A stretch of DNA of 64,000 nt from Tenacibaculum ovolyticum DSM 18103 (GCF_000430545.1 NZ_KE387163.1:248001-312000); one strand, 5' to 3'. Positions 8,275-17,343 are shown, counted from the stretch's first letter. The notes: a model not told the origin generated them from the letters alone. Made by a program: numbers and translations.

Positions 8275-9066
8275 ATGCAAAAAACATATTTATTCCTTAT
8301 CGTATTTATATTAGTATCAATAACTGGGTACTCTCAAACTCAAAAATTAAAAGGTCAGGTTGTTCATGCTGACACCAAAAAACCTTTAAGTGCAGCACAT
8401 ATTTTAAATCTAAATTCTGTTACAGGTACCATTACTAATGAAAAAGGTGTTTTTGAGCTTACCTCAAAAGCAAACGATACTATTTTAGTTTCTTTTTTAG
8501 GTTTCTCATCTATCAAACTAAAAGTTACAAACGACCTTTTAAAAGGGAATGAAGTAGTAATATCTTTAGTAGAAAAAGAAGAAGAGGTTAAAGAAATTGT
8601 TATTAAATCTACAAAACTTATTGGTGTTTTAGAAGTAGATGTTAAACAAGTTCCTAAAGATAGATTTACAAGAATACATATAAATGGGTTACCACAAACT
8701 TATGAAATTGGTAGACCTCAAAAAATATCATCTCCAATAGCTAAATTATTGAATCCTGTTGATTTAGTATATAATCTCTTTGGTAAAAAACCAAAGCAAC
8801 TTAAAAAACTTAAAAAGTTAAAAAAAGAAGATGATTTACGTAAAATGTTAGCTGGTAAATTTGACAGAGAAGTTATGATGGAATATCTTGAAATGGATAG
8901 ACAGGAATTAAATAAACTTTTATCAGATTGTGATTACTCTGAGTATTTCATAAAAAAAGCAAGTGATTTACAAATGATAGAAGCAGTATTAAATTGTTAC
9001 GAAAATTATAAAGCTTTAAAGAAAGGTAAAATTGAAATAAATAGATTACCCGAGAACAGGAATTAA
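8275..9066 (+). CDS. Exported carboxypeptidase-regulatory-like domain protein
   Basis: A 263-aa protein. The signal peptide (about 1-20, ends GYSQ) is followed by a CarboxypepD_reg-like beta-sandwich (about 22-100: LKGQVVHADTKKPLSAAHIL, then GTITNEKGVFEL and DTILVSFLGFSSIKL). This N-terminal domain usually appears on TonB-dependent receptors and surface proteins. Here the rest (about 110-263) is a charged helical region with no plug or barrel, as in other short flavobacterial family members of unknown function. It probably acts in the periplasm or at the outer membrane. Its promoter may lie directly on the start codon. Confidence 0.8.
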   Translation: MQKTYLFLIVFILVSITGYSQTQKLKGQVVHADTKKPLSAAHILNLNSVTGTITNEKGVFELTSKANDTILVSFLGFSSIKLKVTNDLLKGNEVVISLVEKEEEVKEIVIKSTKLIGVLEVDVKQVPKDRFTRIHINGLPQTYEIGRPQKISSPIAKLLNPVDLVYNLFGKKPKQLKKLKKLKKEDDLRKMLAGKFDREVMMEYLEMDRQELNKLLSDCDYSEYFIKKASDLQMIEAVLNCYENYKALKKGKIEINRLPENRN

Positions 9067-9072
9067 CGAATT

Positions 9073-9101
9073 AAAAGCAGCAAAAAAATGCTGCTTTTTT
9101 T
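9073..9101 (+). terminator. Intrinsic terminator
   Basis: AAAAGCAGCA / TGCTGCTTTT stem with a 6-nt A loop and T-run, 7 nt after the stop at 9066. Confidence 0.88.
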
Positions 9102-9126
9102 ATACAATTATTTCGCGCAAAAAAAG

Positions 9127-9134
9127 TAAATTTG
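9127..9134 (+). promoter_or_regulatory. Candidate -7 box for purL (TAAATTTG)
   Basis: TAAATTTG fits TAnnTTTG and lies 35 nt upstream of the purL ATG. A clear -33 TTG is not seen. Confidence 0.5.
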
Positions 9135-9169
9135 CATTTTTACAACAACAAGCAAACACAACCCTAAAA

Positions 9170-12100
9170 ATGATTCATTTCTTTGGAAACAAAAACAGTA
9201 AAGTATTCGCTGTTCAAACAACAAAAGAATTAACAACAGAGACAACTTCTAAATTGACTTGGCTTTTTGCCAATCAACCTAAAATAGAACAAGCATCAAT
9301 AGATGCTTTTTTTGTTGGTCCTAGAGCTGCTATGATTACTCCTTGGAGTACAAATGCTGTAGAAATTACTCAAAACATGGGTATCTCTGATATTATTAGA
9401 ATTGAAGAATTCTCTGCAATTACTGAAGAGTTTTCTGATTTTGACCCAATGATTTCTGAGAAATTTAATTCTTTAAATCAAGATTCTTTTAATATTGATA
9501 TTCAACCAGAATCTATTTTAGAAATAGATAATATTGCTGAATATAATACACAAGAAGGATTATCTTTAAGTAATGAAGAAGTAACATACTTAGAAAGTGT
9601 TGCAACTAAAATTGGAAGAAAATTAACAGATTCTGAAGTATTTGGATTTAGCCAAGTAAACTCAGAACACTGTCGTCATAAAATATTTAATGGAACTTTT
9701 GTTATTGATGGAGAAGAACAACCTACTTCCCTATTTAAAATGATAAAAGAAACGTCTAAACAATTTCCTAATGATATTGTTTCTGCTTATAAAGATAATG
9801 TTGCTTTTATAAAAGGACCAAAAGTTGAACAGTTTGCTCCTAAAACAGCAGATAAACCAGACTTTTATCAAACTTCAGATTTTAATTCTGTAATTTCTTT
9901 AAAAGCTGAAACGCATAACTTCCCTACAACTGTAGAACCTTTTAATGGTGCTGCTACTGGTTCTGGAGGTGAAATTAGAGATCGTTTAGCTGGTGGAAAA
10001 GGATCTTTACCTTTAGCAGGAACAGCTGTTTATATGACTTCTTACTCTCGTTTGGAAGCTTCTATTGATTCTGTTAAGAATACAAGGTATTGGGAAAACA
10101 AATTTGAAGCAAGAGATTGGTTATACCAAACTCCAATGGATATTTTAATAAAAGCATCTAATGGAGCTTCAGATTTTGGAAATAAATTCGGACAACCTTT
10201 AATTACAGGTTCTGTATTAACTTTTGAACATGAAGAAAATTCTTCTTCTAGTGAATCTAAACCTAGAAAATTAGGATTTGATAAGGTTATTATGCAAGCT
10301 GGTGGAATTGGTTATGGTAAAGCAGAACAAGCTTTAAAAGACACTCCTAAAGAAGGTGATAAAATTGTAATTCTTGGTGGTGAAAACTACAGAATTGGAA
10401 TGGGTGGAGCAGCAGTTTCATCTGCTGATACAGGTGCATTAGATTCAGGAATTGAATTAAATGCAGTACAACGTTCTAATCCAGAAATGCAAAAACGTGC
10501 TGCTAATGCAGTTCGTGGAATGGTAGAAAGTGAAGAAAATTTTATTGTTTCTATTCACGATCATGGTGCTGGAGGGCATTTAAATTGTTTATCTGAATTA
10601 GTAGAAGATACTGGAGGTAAAATTAATTTAGATAAATTACCTGTTGGAGACCCTACCCTATCTGCAAAAGAAATTATTGGTAACGAATCTCAAGAAAGAA
10701 TGGGATTAGTTATTGCTGAAAAGCATATAGATACTTTACAAAAAATTGCAGAACGTGAACGTTCTCCAATATATAATGTTGGTGAAGTTACAGGTGATGA
10801 TCGTTTTACTTTTGAATCTGAATCAACAGGTGAAAAACCAATGGATTTAGCATTAGAAGACATGTTTGGTTCTTCTCCTAAAACTATTTTAACAGATAAA
10901 ACTGTAAAAAGAAACTATAAAAATTCTAGATATAAAGTTAAGAACTTTAATAACTATTTAACGCAAGTTTTACAATTAGAAGCTGTTGCTTGTAAAGATT
11001 GGTTAACAAATAAAGTAGACAGATGTGTTGGTGGTAAAGTTGCCAAACAACAATGTGTTGGTCCATTACAAATTCCTTTAAATAACGTTGGTGTAATGGC
11101 GTTAGATTATAATGGAAAAGAAGGAGTAGCAACTTCAATCGGGCACGCTCCTATTTCAGGTTTAATTGATCCTGCTGCAGGAAGTAGGAATGCAATTACA
11201 GAATCTCTTACAAATTTAATTTGGGCACCACTAAAAGAAAACTTAAAGAGCGTATCGCTCTCTGCTAACTGGATGTGGCCTTGTAAAAATGAAGGTGAAG
11301 ATGCTCGTTTATATAAAGCTGTTAAAGCTGTATCTGACTTCTCTATAGGTTTAGGAATCAATGTTCCAACCGGAAAAGATTCTTTATCTATGAAGCAAAA
11401 ATATGCTGACGATGAAGTAATTGCTCCAGGAACCGTTATTATTTCTGCAGCAGGAAACTGTAATGAAATTAGTAAGGTAGTTGAGCCTCTTTTAAAAGTT
11501 GATGGAGGAAATATCTATTATATTAATATTTCTCAAGACAACTTTAAATTAGGAGGAAGTTCTTTTCACCAAGTTTTAAATACAATTGGAAACGAAACTC
11601 CTGATGTAAAAGATACTGCTTTTGTTAAAAAGACTTTTAATACAATTCAACAATTAATTAAAGATGATAAAATTACAGCTGGGCATGATGTTGCTTCAGG
11701 TGGTTTAATTACATCTTTATTAGAAATGTGTTTTGCTGATGTTAATTTAGGAGCAGATTTAAATATTACATCTTTACAAGAAGAAGATTCTATAAAAGTA
11801 TTATTTGCTGAAAACGCAGGAATTGTTTTTCAAGCAGATGCTTCAGTTGAAACTATTTTATCAGAAAATAAAATTGAATTCTTTAATATTGGTACTGCAA
11901 ATAATACAGGAACCGTAAGTATTAAAAACAACGAAGATACTTTCTCTTTTGATATAACCGAAACGAGAGATGTTTGGTATAAAACTTCTTATCTATTAGA
12001 TCAAAAACAAACAGCTAATAACTTAGCTAAAGATCGTTTTGATAATTATAAAAATCAACCTTTAAAATACACCTTCCCTACTCACTTTACTGGTAAATTA

Positions 12101-12871
12101 CCTGTAAATTCAAATGAAGGAAAGCGTCCGAAAGCAGCAATTATTCGTGAAAAAGGTTCTAACTCTGAACGTGAAATGGCTAATGCAATGTTTTTAGCTG
12201 GTTTTGATGTAAAAGATGTTCATATGACTGATTTAATTTCTGGTCGTGAAACTTTAGAAGATATTCAATTTATTGGAGCTGTAGGTGGTTTTTCTAATTC
12301 AGATGTTTTAGGTTCGGCAAAAGGTTGGGCAGGAGCATTTAAATACAATGAAAAAGCGAATACTGCTTTAAATAATTTCTTTAAAAGAGAAGATACTTTG
12401 TCTGTAGGTATATGTAATGGTGCACAATTATGGATGGAGTTAGATTTAATTAATCCTGATCATAAAGTTCATGGTAAATTAGTTCATAATGATTCTCAAA
12501 AACACGAAAGTTCTTTTACTTCTGTTAAGATTCAAGAAAATAACTCTATAATGTTATCTTCTTTAGCAGGAACGGAATTAGGAGTGTGGATTTCTCATGG
12601 TGAAGGTAAATTTAACTTACCTGAATCTGAAAGTAATTATAGTATTGTTGCTAAATACGGTTATGAAGGATATCCTAATAATCCAAACGGTTCAGATTTT
12701 AACACTGCAATGATGTGTGATACAACTGGACGACATTTAGTTACAATGCCACATATTGAACGTTCTACTTTTCAATGGAACTGGGCAGATTATCCTAATG
12801 GAAGAAAAGATGAAGTTTCTCCTTGGTTAGAAGCCTTTGTAAATGCTCGTAAATGGGTTGAAAACAAATAA
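9170..12871 (+). CDS. purL: Phosphoribosylformylglycinamidine synthase (single-chain PurL)
   Basis: The 1233-aa long form of FGAM synthase. It converts FGAR, ATP and glutamine to FGAM in purine synthesis. It carries the PurS-like N-domain, the two AIRS-like ATP-binding halves (SGGEIRDRLAGGKGS around 268-282; GINVPTGKDSLSMKQK in the second half) and a C-terminal class I glutaminase with nucleophile C1082 in VGICNGAQ and a late PHIERS. Length is close to that of the usual fused enzyme. The gene stands alone with its own promoter-like box and terminator. The last 36 bp of the gene recur, decayed, at 14180-14215 beyond the next gene. Confidence 0.98.
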   Translation: MIHFFGNKNSKVFAVQTTKELTTETTSKLTWLFANQPKIEQASIDAFFVGPRAAMITPWSTNAVEITQNMGISDIIRIEEFSAITEEFSDFDPMISEKFNSLNQDSFNIDIQPESILEIDNIAEYNTQEGLSLSNEEVTYLESVATKIGRKLTDSEVFGFSQVNSEHCRHKIFNGTFVIDGEEQPTSLFKMIKETSKQFPNDIVSAYKDNVAFIKGPKVEQFAPKTADKPDFYQTSDFNSVISLKAETHNFPTTVEPFNGAATGSGGEIRDRLAGGKGSLPLAGTAVYMTSYSRLEASIDSVKNTRYWENKFEARDWLYQTPMDILIKASNGASDFGNKFGQPLITGSVLTFEHEENSSSSESKPRKLGFDKVIMQAGGIGYGKAEQALKDTPKEGDKIVILGGENYRIGMGGAAVSSADTGALDSGIELNAVQRSNPEMQKRAANAVRGMVESEENFIVSIHDHGAGGHLNCLSELVEDTGGKINLDKLPVGDPTLSAKEIIGNESQERMGLVIAEKHIDTLQKIAERERSPIYNVGEVTGDDRFTFESESTGEKPMDLALEDMFGSSPKTILTDKTVKRNYKNSRYKVKNFNNYLTQVLQLEAVACKDWLTNKVDRCVGGKVAKQQCVGPLQIPLNNVGVMALDYNGKEGVATSIGHAPISGLIDPAAGSRNAITESLTNLIWAPLKENLKSVSLSANWMWPCKNEGEDARLYKAVKAVSDFSIGLGINVPTGKDSLSMKQKYADDEVIAPGTVIISAAGNCNEISKVVEPLLKVDGGNIYYINISQDNFKLGGSSFHQVLNTIGNETPDVKDTAFVKKTFNTIQQLIKDDKITAGHDVASGGLITSLLEMCFADVNLGADLNITSLQEEDSIKVLFAENAGIVFQADASVETILSENKIEFFNIGTANNTGTVSIKNNEDTFSFDITETRDVWYKTSYLLDQKQTANNLAKDRFDNYKNQPLKYTFPTHFTGKLPVNSNEGKRPKAAIIREKGSNSEREMANAMFLAGFDVKDVHMTDLISGRETLEDIQFIGAVGGFSNSDVLGSAKGWAGAFKYNEKANTALNNFFKREDTLSVGICNGAQLWMELDLINPDHKVHGKLVHNDSQKHESSFTSVKIQENNSIMLSSLAGTELGVWISHGEGKFNLPESESNYSIVAKYGYEGYPNNPNGSDFNTAMMCDTTGRHLVTMPHIERSTFQWNWADYPNGRKDEVSPWLEAFVNARKWVENK

Positions 12872-12895
12872 TTTTCAGCTTTAAATTATATATTT

Positions 12896-12927
12896 AAAAG
12901 GGCTTTTTTTAAAAGTCCTTTTTTTTT
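12896..12927 (+). terminator. Intrinsic terminator of purL
   Basis: AAAAGGGCTTTT / AAAAGTCCTTTT stem (one G-U pair) with a 3-nt loop and a long T-run, 24 nt after the purL stop. Confidence 0.85.
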
Positions 12928-12932
12928 GTTTT

Positions 12933-12940
12933 TATATTTG
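12933..12940 (+). promoter_or_regulatory. Candidate -7 box TATATTTG for the ThrE-like gene
   Basis: A perfect TAnnTTTG match 20 nt upstream of the ATG at 12961. There is no TTG at the usual spacing, because the terminator T-run occupies that place. Confidence 0.45.
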
Positions 12941-12960
12941 AAAAATAAAATTACTTATAA

Positions 12961-14169
12961 ATGAAAATTCCAAAAAAATATCAATTTATAGTTGAACTAG
13001 GAAAAGCTCTTCATATATATGGTATACCTTCATATAAAATTCAATCTTATTTAACCGAAGTTGCAAAAACTAAAGGAATTGTAGGTAGCTTCATGGATTT
13101 TCCTACATGGATAAGTTATGTTTTTTACGAAGATGAAAAATCTTATAACTATATTGAATGCATCCCTCCTGGTCAGCTAAACTTAGGAGCATTTGCTAAA
13201 ATTGCAGAACTCACTAATAAAGTAATTAATTCTGAAATTGATAACGATTCAATAACTAATGAATTAAATATTATTCATTCTAAAACTAAAGAGGTAAATC
13301 ATATATTTTTAACTTTTTCCTATGCTTTTGCGGCTGGTAGTTTTAGCCTATTAATAGGCTCAAATTGGGTGTCTTTTGCAGTTTCTTTATTTTTAGGAGC
13401 ATTCATATACCTTCTAGTATATTTAGCTACAAAATCAAAATATATAGAAAATATATTCGAATCCTTCAGTGCTTTAATTGCAACCATTATAAGTTGTCTT
13501 TTAACTTTAGTTTTTCCAGAACTTAATTTAGGCTTAACCATATTAGCTTCTATCATTATTTTTATTCCAGGATTAGCAATTACTACTGCTTTAGAAGAAA
13601 TAACTTCTAAAAATTTAGTTTCTGGAGGAGCAAAGCTTTTAGACTCAATTCTCTTATTATTTAAACAGTTTTTTGGTGTATTACTTGGTTTAGGCTTAAT
13701 GACATCTTTCATTGATATCGATTTAACTTATCATACTTCTGAAACTCCAAAATGGGCTATATTTTGCGCAGTACCACTACTTTCAATTTCTCTTTTACCT
13801 ATATTTCAAGTACGAAAGAAAGATATCTTTTTTGGTGTATTAACAGGGGCTTTGGCTTTTTTTATGACTGTTTTATTATCAGGGTATGGAATATTAGTGA
13901 GTACTTTTGTAGGAACCTTGGCTGTGGTTGGAATAAGTCGTTTATTTGGTAGAATTTCTAAAACACCAAAAACAGTATACTTAACGCAAGGTATTATAAT
14001 GCTTGTGCCTGGAAGTAAATCATTTATGGGATTAAGTAATTCATTATTAAACTCTTCGATTGCAGGCTCTGTAAACTTATTTGAACAAGTAGCTTTTATA
14101 CTAATGGGTATAATTGGAGGACTTCTATTTGCAGGTACATTTAGAGAAAGAAGAAATAAAAAAATCTAG
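12961..14169 (+). CDS. Threonine/serine exporter family membrane protein (ThrE-like)
   Basis: A 402-aa polytopic inner-membrane protein with both halves of the ThrE family fused. The N-terminal part (about 1-260) has a cytoplasmic start with YGIPSYKIQSYL and several membrane helices, including the conserved IFIPGLAITTALEEITSKNL. The second, shorter domain (about 270-400) adds four or five helices, with IIMLVPGSKSFMGL. ThrE proteins export threonine/serine or small peptides by proton-driven transport; the substrate here is unproven. It is flanked on both sides by copies of the purL 3' end, suggesting it was inserted behind purL. Confidence 0.88.
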   Translation: MKIPKKYQFIVELGKALHIYGIPSYKIQSYLTEVAKTKGIVGSFMDFPTWISYVFYEDEKSYNYIECIPPGQLNLGAFAKIAELTNKVINSEIDNDSITNELNIIHSKTKEVNHIFLTFSYAFAAGSFSLLIGSNWVSFAVSLFLGAFIYLLVYLATKSKYIENIFESFSALIATIISCLLTLVFPELNLGLTILASIIIFIPGLAITTALEEITSKNLVSGGAKLLDSILLLFKQFFGVLLGLGLMTSFIDIDLTYHTSETPKWAIFCAVPLLSISLLPIFQVRKKDIFFGVLTGALAFFMTVLLSGYGILVSTFVGTLAVVGISRLFGRISKTPKTVYLTQGIIMLVPGSKSFMGLSNSLLNSSIAGSVNLFEQVAFILMGIIGGLLFAGTFRERRNKKI

Positions 14170-14179
14170 ATTATAATTT

Positions 14180-14215
14180 TTTGTAAATGCTCGTAAATAG
14201 CTTGAGAGTGAATAA
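14180..14215 (+). repeat. Decayed duplicate of the purL 3' end
   Basis: Positions 14180-14215 match the last 36 bp of purL (12836-12871) at 30 of 36 positions. This includes an exact 19-mer, TTTGTAAATGCTCGTAAAT, and the aligned TAA stop. The copy has an in-frame stop where purL has a Trp codon, so it is a fossil. The repeats flank the ThrE-like gene. Confidence 0.8.
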
Positions 14216-14221
14216 ATATTT

Positions 14222-14257
14222 AAAAAGCAGTTTTGAAATACTTAAAAACTGCTTTTT
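14222..14257 (+). terminator. Terminator after the ThrE-like gene (convergent with MarR gene)
   Basis: AAAAAGCAGTTTT / AAAACTGCTTTTT, a perfect 13-bp stem with a 10-nt loop and a following ATTTT. Its 3' arm reaches the stop codon of the convergent MarR gene. Confidence 0.85.
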
Positions 14258-14681
14258 ATTTTAAAATTAAGTCTTTTACTCTTTCTAATAAGTTAGCTAA
14301 TTCCTTCCTCTCTATTTCGTCTAAATGTTCAGTACTTGATAATACTAATTCTGCAGAGAGTTTATTTAATTTTTTATATACTTTTTCTCCTTTTTCTGTT
14401 AGACTTAATAAATATATTCTTTTATCCTGGGAAGATTGTGTTTTGGTGATTAACGATTCATTTTTTAATTTTTTTACAACACGACTTAAATATCCTTCAT
14501 CTAAATTCAATTGTTCATTTATAACAGTTGCAGATGAATTATGATGAAAAGACAATTCACTTAAAATATGAGCTTCCGTAAATGAATAATTACTGTCTAG
14601 AAAACTAGTTTGTAGCATACCTATCAATCTAGTATATCTTTTATTAAAATCTATTATTTTATTTATATCATTTATTTCCAT
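14256..14681 (-). CDS. MarR-family transcriptional regulator
   Basis: A 141-aa winged-helix repressor. The central DNA-binding part reads SFTEAHILSELSFHHNSSAT, then NLDEGYLSRVVKKLKNESLI and the wing TKTQSSQDKRIYLLSLTEKG, all typical of MarR. Flanking helices make the dimer. It is divergent from the DMT-type exporter gene, and the 80-bp gap contains a 49-bp palindrome that ends 6 bp from this start codon. This is the usual arrangement of a MarR repressor controlling itself and an efflux gene in response to a small molecule. The target exporter is broken (see 14762-15607). Confidence 0.9.
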   Translation of the reverse strand: MEINDINKIIDFNKRYTRLIGMLQTSFLDSNYSFTEAHILSELSFHHNSSATVINEQLNLDEGYLSRVVKKLKNESLITKTQSSQDKRIYLLSLTEKGEKVYKKLNKLSAELVLSSTEHLDEIERKELANLLERVKDLILK

Positions 14682-14686
14682 AAACC

Positions 14687-14735
14687 AAATATATTAAAAT
14701 TTACTTGCTAAAAGCAAGTAAATTTTAATATATTT
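14687..14735. promoter_or_regulatory. 49-bp palindrome, likely MarR operator
   Basis: Two perfect 23-nt arms, 14687-14709 and 14713-14735, around a 3-nt centre. The inner part reads TTACTTGCT-AAA-AGCAAGTAA, a typical MarR-type dyad. A further half site, AAGCAAGTAA, lies at 14741-14750 next to the exporter start. It sits between the divergent starts of the regulator and exporter and may also form a hairpin in RNA. Confidence 0.82.
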
Positions 14736-14761
14736 GACCTAAGCAAGTAATTTAAAATGCA

Positions 14762-15607
14762 ATGAAAAATAAAAGCGGTACTGGAATATTATTTTCATTT
14801 CTTTGGGCAACAGCAGCTATTGCAATGAAAATTGGTGTTTTATCAGCTGAACCATTGGTTTTAGCTGTTATTAGGTTTCTTATTTCTGGATTAATAATGA
14901 TTACTATATCATCATTTATACTGAAAGAAAAAACACCTCAAAAAAAAGATTGGTATCAAATATCAATTTTTGGTTTGCTTAATATTAGTATTTACTTAGG
15001 CTGTCTTTTTACAGCTATTATAACTGTATCTGCTGGGTTGTTAAACTTATTTATAGCTATAAATCCAATTTTGATTACTTTATTTACCAGTTATTTTCTT
15101 AAAAGAAAAATTTCATTTAGTGAAAAAATAGGCTTTTCAATTTGCTTTATAGGCTTATTTATAGCCACAATACCAACAATAGTAGAATCAAAATCAAATT
15201 TTTGGGGTATCTTTTTATTAATTTCAGGAATGATTTCTTATTCTTTAGGAAGTGTATATTATAAAAAAATTGATTTAAAATTATCTGATTTAACAATTAA
15301 TGGTTATCAAACTTTTATTGGCGGTCTATTTTTACTTCCAATCGCATATTATTATAAATCTCAAATTATTCTCTATGATATTAATTTTTATGTATCCTTA
15401 GTTTGGTTAATTGTTATAATCTCAATCTTCGCCAATAATATTTGGTTTAGTTTATTAAAGAAAGATACGGTAAAAGCTAGCAAATGATTGTTTTTAGCTC
15501 CTGTGTTTGGATATTTTTTATCATTTTTTATACTAGGCGAAGAAATAACTATACATGCTTATCTTGGAATTGTATTTGTTATTTTAGGTCTAAAAATAAG
15601 TCAATAA
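14762..15607 (+). pseudogene. DMT-family (EamA) exporter interrupted by an in-frame TGA
   Basis: An EamA-type drug/metabolite transporter. The first 241 codons encode about nine membrane helices, with both EamA repeats and the opening GTGILFSFLWATAAIAMKIG. Codon 242 (15485-15487) is TGA. Reading on in the same frame gives LFLAPVFGYFLSFFILGEEI, the canonical last EamA segment, to a TAA at 15605-15607. Relatives have Trp just before this LFL-P-V-F segment, so a single TGG-to-TGA change explains the break. The product would be about 281 aa if read through. Without the last helix it is probably inactive. A sequencing error should be ruled out. Confidence 0.8.
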
Positions 15608-15779
15608 GTTATGTAATACAGGTAACATTATGTCTAACAACTAATTACATGGTATAATAAGATAAATTACTTAAAATTTAAGCTTAGCTAAGAAAAAGTA
15701 AGGGTGTTTATAGATAGAAAAAAAGTAAATTTTAGAGTTTTATTAACAAATGTTTATAAAAAAGTTATTTATTTCATCG

Positions 15780-15787
15780 TATATTTG
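15780..15787 (+). promoter_or_regulatory. Candidate -7 box TATATTTG
   Basis: A perfect TAnnTTTG match; no TTG at the -33 spacing. It is 137 nt upstream of the P450 gene and just ahead of two hairpins. Confidence 0.4.
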
Positions 15788-15837
15788 CAGTACATAATAC
15801 TATTAATCTATTTTTGAAGGGGTAGATTAAAAAAAAT

Positions 15838-15873
15838 AAGAAGGCACGTTGTAATAATGTGTCTTCTTTGTTT
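15838..15873 (+). terminator. Terminator-like hairpin upstream of the P450 gene
   Basis: AAGAAGGCAC / GTGTCTTCTT (one G-U pair) with an 11-nt loop, followed by TGTTTT. It may end a short RNA started at about 15793, or attenuate P450 expression. Confidence 0.55.
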
Positions 15874-15924
15874 TGCTTTATATTTAAAACTTTGCGCTAT
15901 CTTGTACCTTATTACAAATAAAAT

Positions 15925-17343
15925 ATGACCAAAATAAATACTCTTCCTCGTACTTTAAATGATTTAAAAACACCAAAAGGTAGTTTTATTCTTGGTAATT
16001 TAAAAGACTTCAAAAAGAAAGATAAGCATCGAATTTTAGAAGATTGGGCTAAACAGTTTGGTGAACTATATACCATAAAATTAGGCCCTTTAAAAGTTTT
16101 AGTATCTGCTGATTCCGATTTTAACACAGCTGTTTTACGTCAAAGACCTGAGAAGTTTAGAAGACTTTCAAAAATTAACGAGGTGTTTGTTGAAATGGGT
16201 TTTCACACTGTTTTTAATGCTGAAGGAGAACATTGGAAAAAACAACGTAAACCTGTAACAGAAGCTTTAAATGTAAAAAAAGTAAAAGGCTACTACCCTA
16301 TAATTCAAAATAAAACAGAAAATCTTATATCTAAAATTCAAAAATATAGCTCCTCTAAAGACACTGTTAATATTATAGAAGATTTTATTGCTTTTACCAT
16401 TGATGTTACTACAGAAATAGCATTTGGTTATAAACTAAATACAATTCAAAATAAAGAAGATAGTTTTCAAAATCATTTAGAAATTATATTTCCAATGATT
16501 AATGACCGAATTACAGCTCCTTTTCCTTTGTGGCGGATATTTCCTAAAGCTAAAGATAAGCAATTAAAAAAATCATTAAAAGTTATAGAAAATATTATTC
16601 ATCAATTTATTAGAGATGCAAAATATAGATTGGAAGAAAATGAAGAATTACGAAACAATCCTTCTAATTTTTTAGAAGCTTTATTAGTTGAAAGTGAAAA
16701 AGAAGATAGTGTTTTTGATGAAAAAACTTTGTATGGAAATGTTATTGCCATGCTATTAGCTGGTGAAGATACTACTTCAAATACCTTATCTTGGACACTT
16801 TATTATTTAGCCCAAAACCCAAAAATTGTTCAAGAAATAAGAAATGAATCTAACCTTACTTTTAAAGGTAGCATTCCAGAAAATTATGAACAATTAAATT
16901 ATTTAAAATATACCAATGCAGCTATACAAGAAGCGATAAGATTAAAACCCACTACTCCAATATTATTTTTTCAAGCAAATGAAGATGTAGTTTTAAATAA
17001 TTTATCGATTCCTAAAGATACTAGTATTATTCTACAGAATAGCTTTGCTTCTATGCAAGAAGATAATTTCTCTGATCCTACAGAATTTGCACCAAAGCGT
17101 TGGATAAAATCAGAATGTCCTTATCTAAATCATAAACCAAAAACAATAAAAGCTTTTGGAGGTGGTGCTAGGCTTTGCCCTGGTATGCATTTATCTATGA
17201 TTGAAATGACAACTGTAATATCTAGTATTTGTAAACAATTTGATATAAATCTTGCAGTTTCTCCTTCAGAAGTCAAAGAAAATTTTGCTTTTACAGTGCA
17301 GCCAGAAAATTTAAAGGTTCAATTTAAAAAAATAAAAATTTAA
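15925..17343 (+). CDS. Cytochrome P450
   Basis: A 472-aa soluble-type P450 monooxygenase. It has the I-helix oxygen-activation motif AGEDTTSNT (about 280), a K-helix E-x-x-R in AAIQEAIRLKPTTP, and the heme-ligand loop FGGGARLCPGMH with C418 as thiolate ligand. There is no N-terminal membrane anchor, and no ferredoxin or reductase gene is adjacent, so redox partners must be supplied from elsewhere. It resembles the CYP102/CYP4-like class in layout; the substrate is unknown. Its stop overlaps the stop of the convergent Hsp70-like gene by 4 nt. Confidence 0.96.
   Translation: MTKINTLPRTLNDLKTPKGSFILGNLKDFKKKDKHRILEDWAKQFGELYTIKLGPLKVLVSADSDFNTAVLRQRPEKFRRLSKINEVFVEMGFHTVFNAEGEHWKKQRKPVTEALNVKKVKGYYPIIQNKTENLISKIQKYSSSKDTVNIIEDFIAFTIDVTTEIAFGYKLNTIQNKEDSFQNHLEIIFPMINDRITAPFPLWRIFPKAKDKQLKKSLKVIENIIHQFIRDAKYRLEENEELRNNPSNFLEALLVESEKEDSVFDEKTLYGNVIAMLLAGEDTTSNTLSWTLYYLAQNPKIVQEIRNESNLTFKGSIPENYEQLNYLKYTNAAIQEAIRLKPTTPILFFQANEDVVLNNLSIPKDTSIILQNSFASMQEDNFSDPTEFAPKRWIKSECPYLNHKPKTIKAFGGGARLCPGMHLSMIEMTTVISSICKQFDINLAVSPSEVKENFAFTVQPENLKVQFKKIKI

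Larger units (their letters stand above)
15608..15924. other. Intergenic region with promoter-like box and two hairpins
   Basis: 317 bp without a convincing ORF. The first half is AT-rich and shows nothing clear. The second half has TATATTTG (15780-15787), a hairpin TTAATCTA/TAGATTAA around 15812-15830, and a terminator-like hairpin at 15838-15868 followed by a T-rich run. Together they could make an RNA of about 80 nt. Confidence 0.5.

Noticed and set aside
13320..13712. 130-aa open frame antisense to the ThrE-like gene
   Set aside because: Lysine-rich translation with no domain, no start context and full overlap with a well-supported gene.
15485..15487. TGA in the DMT gene as selenocysteine or programmed readthrough
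   Set aside because: EamA transporters have Trp here, no SECIS-like structure was noticed, and no selenocysteine use is expected in this family; a nonsense change or sequencing error is simpler.
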